Shown in pieces: positions 12,491-16,267 of a stretch of 16,267 bases of DNA (positions are counted from its first letter, which is position 1; each line of letters starts with the position of its first letter). The translations under genes and the position numbers were made by a program. Below the pieces are notes generated by a model. It was not told where the DNA came from, searched no databases, and saw only the letters and a list, made by a program, of their open reading frames with translations. The stretch comes from Candidatus Helarchaeota archaeon (lineage in GTDB: Archaea > Asgardarchaeota > Lokiarchaeia > Helarchaeales > HEL-GB-A), in assembly GCA_016840125.1 (NCBI GenBank), contig JAEOSY010000433.1, forward strand, positions 1 through 16,267. The letters run 5' to 3'.

Positions 12491-14077
12491 ATGAAAAAAA
12501 CCAAATTACTGGTAATTTTTAGTTTAGTTGCCCTTTTTACCACGACCATCGTTTCCCTAAATATTCACCCCATCAGGTCAACTACGGAAACCATTTCAGA
12601 TAAACCAGTTACAATCCGTGTAGGTACTATTGGTATTTACGCTAACGGCGACTTTGCAACGTATGCCTCGAGTGGCAATGGTTCCGCATCGAGTCCATGG
12701 ATAATCGAAAACTTAATAGTGAATGGGAATGGCTCCGGCTATATCTTCGAAATTGATGCTACCACCGACCATTTCATTATCCGCCATTGCGTTCTTTTTA
12801 ATACCACGACGACTGCGGTCTATTGTTTTCAAGTGGACAATGGAGCATTCATCAACAACACTATTACTGGTGTCGGCACTGCAATCGAAATCCAGGATGG
12901 AAGCAACTTCCAAGTCATCAACAATACCCTTACTTTAAATACGGGCAATGGCGTTGAAACCAATGATTATGTGAATTATGTTGACGTAGTGAATAACACG
13001 ATAACTCATAACGGGGGTTATGGGATTTATCTTTGGGGTCATAACAACAGCGTCATTACCGAAAATACCATTAAAAATAACACAAATAGTGGCATGGTTT
13101 TGGATAATCTTTGCGTGAACAACACCATCACCTACAACACGCTGGACAATAATACCAGGGGCTTAGAGATACAAGATAGAAGCAACTACAACCGAATTAA
13201 ATACAATACTATGAATAATAACTCCGAGTACGGAATTTACCTTGATCACCGGCAGAACAACTACACTATATTTCTGAATAATACGGCCAATTATAATGTT
13301 GACACCGGCTTCTATTCGGATGAGAACAGCCACAACACCCTCATCAACAACACCTTTAATGGGAACGATTACTACGGGATTCATCTCGGCTCCTCCAGCT
13401 TGAATTTCACCTTAATTAACAATGAAGCGTCCCATAACAGACTCTCCGGCATCTACGTGGAGTGTCCTAATAATACCCTCACTCTGAATACCGCCAACAA
13501 TAATGAACAAGAACATGGAATTCACCTGGAATACTCTGATAATAACAACCTAACCCTGAATACTGCAAACAACAACTTCATGTGTGGAATATTTGTGGAG
13601 GATTCTGATAATAACACCGTGACATGGAATGTCTTACACGAAAATGGAGTGAGCGTTCTTCCATCAGGCACCAGCTCGGGAAATGTGATAGTCAATAATA
13701 GCGCTATAGCTGCCAGTTTAGCGAACGGATATATTGCAGGTGAGGGCACCTACACTTTTGTCGTGATTTACACCGATATCGATAACTTGGCACCGTTCAG
13801 CATCCGGGTTGTCATTGATGGCACCCCTTATGATATGAACAAATCAGTTCCCAGCGATAATACTTATACGGATGGGTGCACCTACACGTTTTCGATTGCA
13901 TTAGCGCAAGCCCCGCAAGGCTATTACTTTGAAGCATATGATATCACCCACAGAGTGACTCATACCCCAGTTCCAGATGGGGGAGGCATCCCCGGATTCA
14001 GCCTGCTGATGCTCTTGATACCCCTCCTTGGCTTATCATTGGTCTATATCGCTTTCAAGAAACAAAAAGTATTCTAA
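12491..14077 (+). CDS. Secreted right-handed beta-helix (NosD-type) protein with archaeal sorting tail, copy 2
   Basis: A 528-aa paralogue of 10187-11797 with the same order of parts: signal peptide (MKKTKLLVIFSLVALFTTTI), entry motif NGDFATYASSGNGSASSPWI, Asn-rich beta-helix coils to about residue 405, Ig-like domain about 419-495 (YTDIDNLAPFSIRVVIDGTP), and IPGF at 500-503 followed by a hydrophobic helix and KKQKVF. Whole coils such as SNFQVINNTLTLNT are identical in both copies, while the middle helix surface and the pre-anchor linker differ (here Gly-rich, PVPDGGGIPGF). This suggests a shared scaffold and sorting route with altered binding surfaces. It has its own TATA box and T-run terminator, so it is transcribed separately. 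Sequons are abundant. Confidence 0.88.
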   Translation: MKKTKLLVIFSLVALFTTTIVSLNIHPIRSTTETISDKPVTIRVGTIGIYANGDFATYASSGNGSASSPWIIENLIVNGNGSGYIFEIDATTDHFIIRHCVLFNTTTTAVYCFQVDNGAFINNTITGVGTAIEIQDGSNFQVINNTLTLNTGNGVETNDYVNYVDVVNNTITHNGGYGIYLWGHNNSVITENTIKNNTNSGMVLDNLCVNNTITYNTLDNNTRGLEIQDRSNYNRIKYNTMNNNSEYGIYLDHRQNNYTIFLNNTANYNVDTGFYSDENSHNTLINNTFNGNDYYGIHLGSSSLNFTLINNEASHNRLSGIYVECPNNTLTLNTANNNEQEHGIHLEYSDNNNLTLNTANNNFMCGIFVEDSDNNTVTWNVLHENGVSVLPSGTSSGNVIVNNSAIAASLANGYIAGEGTYTFVVIYTDIDNLAPFSIRVVIDGTPYDMNKSVPSDNTYTDGCTYTFSIALAQAPQGYYFEAYDITHRVTHTPVPDGGGIPGFSLLMLLIPLLGLSLVYIAFKKQKVF

Positions 14078-14084
14078 ACCACAA

Positions 14085-14100
14085 TCCCCCTCTTTTTTTA
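14085..14100 (+). terminator. T-run terminator after beta-helix gene 2
   Basis: CCCCCTC is followed by seven T residues (14093-14099), the same element as after beta-helix gene 1. Confidence 0.55.
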
Positions 14101-14169
14101 TATATTTGGTTCTAACCATAATTCCTCTGCTTAGCAAATAAACAAAATAAATTTATAGTCGTTAGTAGA

Positions 14170-14364
14170 GTGCAAATTACGCAGCTCTCCGACACTATTA
14201 AGGAAGTGGAGACCCTCTCAATCCAGGAAATCGATAAATTAGTTACAAAAATCTCAACTGATAAAGGGTTTCAGCGAGATTTTTTCGTAAACCCGATTAT
14301 TGCCATTGAAAAAATTGGCTTGAAAGGAAGAATTGGTACTAACCCTGCAACAGGAGAGAAGTAG
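14170..14364 (+). CDS. 64-aa small protein resembling a Nif11-type leader
   Basis: GTG 14170 opens a 64-aa acidic-to-neutral small protein. Residues about 17-52 (from IQEIDKLVTKISTDKGFQRD through FFVNPIIAIEKIGLKG) show the pattern of Nif11/NHLP-type precursor leaders: a helical LxxLxxKxxxDxxFxxxFxxNPxxAIxxxGL motif followed by a Gly. After G52 comes a short polar tail, RIGTNPATGEK, where a core peptide would sit. It has no Cys, so lanthionine or thiazole chemistry from Cys is not possible in this form. No radical SAM, LanM, YcaO or peptidase gene lies nearby in the window. The TTTATA at 14152-14157 is too close to the GTG to serve it at normal spacing. A start at GTG 14206 or a promoter near 14100 is possible. 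The resemblance is by eye and moderate. Confidence 0.5.
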   Translation: MQITQLSDTIKEVETLSIQEIDKLVTKISTDKGFQRDFFVNPIIAIEKIGLKGRIGTNPATGEK

Positions 14365-14398
14365 AATCGGTACTAACCCTAAAACTAACCATGCAACA
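14329..14398 (+). repeat. Degenerate short repeat across the 3' end of the leader-like gene
   Basis: AGAATTGGTACTAACCCTGCA (14329-14349) recurs as AGAATCGGTACTAACCCTAAA (14363-14383), and a third partial copy ACTAACCATGCAACA (14384-14398) matches ACTAACCCTGCAACA (14338-14352). The second and third copies lie after the stop and in the +1 frame, where they read RIGTNPKTNHATS. Confidence 0.65.
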
Positions 14399-14447
14399 TC
14401 TTGAGAGCCTTTGTTTTTTTTTTAAATAAGTTTCTACCCTTTTCCTG

Positions 14448-14611
14448 TTAAACTAGAGCTTCTAAGTCTTGGATCCTTTTAACCTTCTTCTCATACTCAG
14501 GTGTAGGGTACCGAAACTGAAAGGGGAATAGCCGGGATAGGTTTTGAGTATCTTCTGAACTTGCTCATTATCCTTGATGTCTATCAATCCAAAATAGAAA
14601 TATTGAAAAAG
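14448..14611 (-). pseudogene. Frameshifted gene remnant
   Basis: On the minus strand an open frame without a start codon reads LFQYFYFGLIDIKDNEQVQK, then ILKTYPGYSPFSF. One base later the other frame continues with RYPTPEYEKKVKRIQDLEAL to V and TAA at 14448-14450. The composition looks coding in both halves, so a single-base frameshift near 14510 is the simplest reading. The open frame begins right at the stop codon (AGATAA) of the helical gene at 14616, so it may once have been the C-terminal part of that protein or a coupled neighbour. Family unknown. Confidence 0.45.
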
Positions 14612-14615
14612 ATCT

Positions 14616-15035
14616 TTATCTTACATTATTAATGGCACTCTTCGCCGTGTCATGCTTGACTTTCATAATATTCGAAATCAGGGTAAATTGTCGATTTTGA
14701 GCTTGCATATCTTCCTGTAATTTGAGGTACTGTAAATTGAAGGTCTGGTTCATTTCTTGCATTGCCTTGGTTGCCTGCATCAGCTCAGTTCCACTTCCTA
14801 ATAAGTCCTCCGCCATTTGAGCCACTTTATCAAACGCAGAACTTGAGATCTCTAGCCATTTATTGTATTTAGCAACTTCTTTCTGCTGAGTGGAAGTTAA
14901 ATTTTTGGGAGCTGGTGCTTTTGATAATTTACGTAACGTCTGGCTCGTGCTCTTTAATATTTGGACTCGTTTTCTAAGTAATTTAACATCAATTTTTTTT
15001 CGGGAAATTTTTATCACCTCATTCAATAAGTTCAA
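14616..15035 (-). CDS. Small helical, coiled-coil-prone protein, 139 aa
   Basis: A 139-aa all-helical protein without Cys, Trp, signal peptide or membrane segment. It has a basic N-terminal third (SRKKIDVKLLRKRVQILKST), a short hinge with APAPKNLTSTQQ, and two long amphipathic helices rich in Gln, Met and Leu (LMQATKAMQEMNQTFNLQYL; LQEDMQAQNRQFTLISNIMK). The C-terminal pattern QFTLISNIMKVKHDTAKSAI resembles by eye the C-terminal helices of small filament or needle-type secreted proteins of type III systems, but no other such gene is near. The start is uncertain: TTG 15035 is the longest, and GTG 15017 is also possible. It is divergent from the YkgJ-family gene across an 88-bp gap. The frameshifted frame directly after its stop may be a lost extension. 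Confidence 0.65.
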   Translation of the reverse strand: MNLLNEVIKISRKKIDVKLLRKRVQILKSTSQTLRKLSKAPAPKNLTSTQQKEVAKYNKWLEISSSAFDKVAQMAEDLLGSGTELMQATKAMQEMNQTFNLQYLKLQEDMQAQNRQFTLISNIMKVKHDTAKSAINNVR

Positions 15036-15123
15036 GGTGTTTAATTTTATCTATTGGATGAATTAATAATCTTATTCCTATACAAGGTATCTCTTTGAAT
15101 CACACAGGAGTTCAGAAAAAAGA

Positions 15124-15732
15124 TTGACTGGGCCTCAAAAAGTCAACTATCAATGTCAAAAGTGCGGCACGTGTTGTCGTCAACCGTGGGAAATCATAAT
15201 CCTGAAAGAGGACGTTCTAAAGTGGGAACACGCTGGAAAGAGGGAGTTCTTAAAGCATATACAAATTAATCCAATATCCATCTCACCAGCAGGTTTAGGC
15301 GATCGTAGATTTGGTGTACCCGTTATAGAATTGCCCCAGATGGAGCCAACCGAGAAGTTTAGTGAAACAAGATTAAAATTAGTAATGCAATTCGTATTAG
15401 AAAACCATAACTTTCTCGGAGAAGGTACTCTTCATTTACCAGTTCATGGGTTCTTTGCCTTTTTCTTTCCCACTAATACCTATTTCGAAGGGATGGGGGA
15501 ACGACCCATCTTCAGCCCCAAAAGTTTCAAAGCACTGCTTGATGGATTGGATTTGGGATTGCAATACATTTTAATCTTTGATCCTGAAGGACATTGTCAA
15601 TTTCTTGACGACAATCTTTGCTCCATCCACGATCTCAAACCAACAGCTTGTCGGATCTTTCCTCTTGATGCGGATGGGAGCTTGCGAGTTGAGGAAAAAC
15701 TCCTAACACTGTGCCCTGGATTTGATCTATAA
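15124..15732 (+). CDS. YkgJ-family cysteine-cluster (CxxCxxCC) protein
   Basis: A 202-aa protein of the YkgJ/PF03692 zinc- or iron-chelating family. C11-x2-C14-G-x-C17-C18 gives the N-terminal CxxCxxCC cluster. The C-terminal half carries GHCQFLDDNLCSIHDLKPTA with C158, C166 and then C176 in CRIFPL, the usual second part of the family signature (C...C.IH..KP..CR.FP). A further Cys lies near residue 198 in LCPGF. The middle (about 75-150) is longer than in minimal members and rich in Phe and Pro. The family binds metal, but its reaction is unknown; cytosolic. The start is TTG 15124, with GGAG at 15107-15110 (spacing a little long). No ATG or GTG lies in frame upstream of the cysteine cluster. 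Confidence 0.88.
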   Translation: MTGPQKVNYQCQKCGTCCRQPWEIIILKEDVLKWEHAGKREFLKHIQINPISISPAGLGDRRFGVPVIELPQMEPTEKFSETRLKLVMQFVLENHNFLGEGTLHLPVHGFFAFFFPTNTYFEGMGERPIFSPKSFKALLDGLDLGLQYILIFDPEGHCQFLDDNLCSIHDLKPTACRIFPLDADGSLRVEEKLLTLCPGFDL

Positions 15733-15753
15733 TCGAAGCTTTTTACAAAAAAA

Positions 15754-15775
15754 AGAGATTTTTATTAATATCTCT
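15754..15775. terminator. Stem-loop between convergent genes, probable bidirectional terminator
   Basis: AGAGAT (15754-15759) pairs with ATCTCT (15770-15775) around a T/A-rich loop, and an A-run precedes it. It lies between the YkgJ-family stop and the stop of the minus-strand gene. Confidence 0.45.
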
Positions 15776-15793
15776 CACATTTACCGATTCAAT

Positions 15794-16267
15794 TCAATAC
15801 CTTTGTAAAGTAGGCATATATCTTTGTAAAGTAGGCATTGAAATGGTCGCCATTTTGCTTACTGCTTGTTCAATGCTATCAGATGTCTTAATTAAATCTA
15901 TAAAACAATTCTTGACAAGCTCAGCTTGCTTGTCAATCCTTTGAACTGGGAACATGGGAGTCGGAATGGACTTAGACGGGATCTCCTCTTTTGTGGATGG
16001 AATTTGAGGGGATCTAGGATGTGATCTTTTGTGCGGGCTTAACGGGTCAAGGTCCAGCTCGACGGTGTGGATCATGTTCTCGATCGTGGAGAGGCAGACG
16101 AGGGTGCGGTGGTCTGAACAGCTGGTGATATGTGCCGTTAGGTCTGCATGGAGCCATGCCCACACATCTGAAGGAATTATTACCAGTTCCCCAAAGCGGA
16201 CGAGGGAGAGCCAACGGGGGGCGAGTTCTGGGACGCGGTTAATGAGGTGATAGAGAATTTCAAGGAG
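15794..16267 (-). CDS. Hypothetical protein, 3' part only (runs off the window)
   Basis: The frame is open from the right edge (first codon CTC at 16267-16265) to TGA at 15794-15796, 157 residues without a stop, so the N-terminus lies outside. The visible part starts with a Leu/Trp-rich folded segment (LLEILYHLINRVPELAPRWL, then SDVWAWLHADLTAHI). A Pro/Ser/Lys-rich linker follows at about 80-115 of the visible part (SPHKRSHPRSPQIPSTKEEI), then a helix (RIDKQAELVKNCFIDLIKTS). It ends with MPTLQRY twice. No signal peptide can be judged. A shorter start at GTG 16163-16165 is possible but would cut through the folded segment. Family not recognised. Confidence 0.6.
   Translation of the reverse strand, partial: LLEILYHLINRVPELAPRWLSLVRFGELVIIPSDVWAWLHADLTAHITSCSDHRTLVCLSTIENMIHTVELDLDPLSPHKRSHPRSPQIPSTKEEIPSKSIPTPMFPVQRIDKQAELVKNCFIDLIKTSDSIEQAVSKMATISMPTLQRYMPTLQRY
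15797..15838 (-). repeat. 21-bp tandem duplication at the C-terminus of the partial gene
   Basis: Two adjacent 21-bp units (15797-15817 and 15818-15838) differ by one base and each encodes MPTLQRY. The unit length is a multiple of three, so the frame is kept and the protein simply gained seven residues before the stop. Confidence 0.8.

Noticed and set aside
14401..14430. T-run at about 14412-14423 as a terminator of the leader-like gene
   Set aside because: Plausible, but it follows the out-of-frame repeat copies; kept only as a weak possibility and not listed as a feature.
16029..16250. Plus-strand frame at the right edge
   Set aside because: Antisense shadow of the minus-strand gene that is open to the window edge; Ser/Arg-rich composition.
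1..16267. tRNA, rRNA or replication origin
   Set aside because: No cloverleaf-like sequence with a conserved T-loop, no rRNA-like block and no origin-type repeat cluster was noticed on either strand.

Overview
The window looks like archaeal chromosomal DNA, most likely from an Asgard (Lokiarchaeia-like) lineage. The grounds are AT-rich intergenic DNA, archaeal TATA boxes repeatedly placed about 45-55 nt before start codons, T-run terminators, GTG/TTG starts, a TFS/RPB9-type zinc-ribbon transcription factor, sequon-rich surface proteins, and two NosD-type beta-helix proteins ending in an I-P-G-F plus hydrophobic segment plus basic tail (the Loki-CTERM/PGF-CTERM style of sorting signal). The lineage call is an inference; no rRNA, tRNA or other phylogenetic marker is present.

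Layout. 1-3330: a possible cassette bounded by two copies of a ~77-bp repeat that is itself a decayed gene tail. Inside lie a 608-aa protein joining QW-motif alpha/alpha-toroid repeats to a C-terminal DUF4062 (TIR-like, conflict-associated) domain, and on the other strand a TFS-like zinc-ribbon protein whose catalytic Asp-Glu pair is missing. 3331-4066: an unrecognised 195-aa protein with a possible upstream micro-ORF. 4134-6085: a bicistronic operon of two small four-TM proteins, tandemly duplicated together with its promoter. 6234-9504: a probable operon of a membrane-anchored, sequon-rich 518-aa surface protein and an ~11-TM membrane protein. 9529-10026: a hairpin, a 50-aa cysteine-rich zinc-binding microprotein, and a convergent two-TM protein. 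10187-14077: two paralogous secreted beta-helix proteins separated by a small helical cytosolic protein.

14170-16267: a 64-aa protein with a Nif11-like leader look and a degenerate repeat over its 3' end, a frameshifted gene remnant, a helical 139-aa protein, a YkgJ-family CxxCxxCC protein, and the 3' part of an unrecognised gene running off the right edge with a 21-bp tandem duplication at its C-terminus.

As a whole this is accessory, envelope-oriented DNA: many secreted or membrane proteins, recent duplications (operon, beta-helix gene, short 3' repeats) and decayed fragments. The most system-like unit is the toroid-DUF4062 protein with the DE-less TFS paralogue, sharing dyad sequence motifs in their flanks and enclosed by direct repeats.
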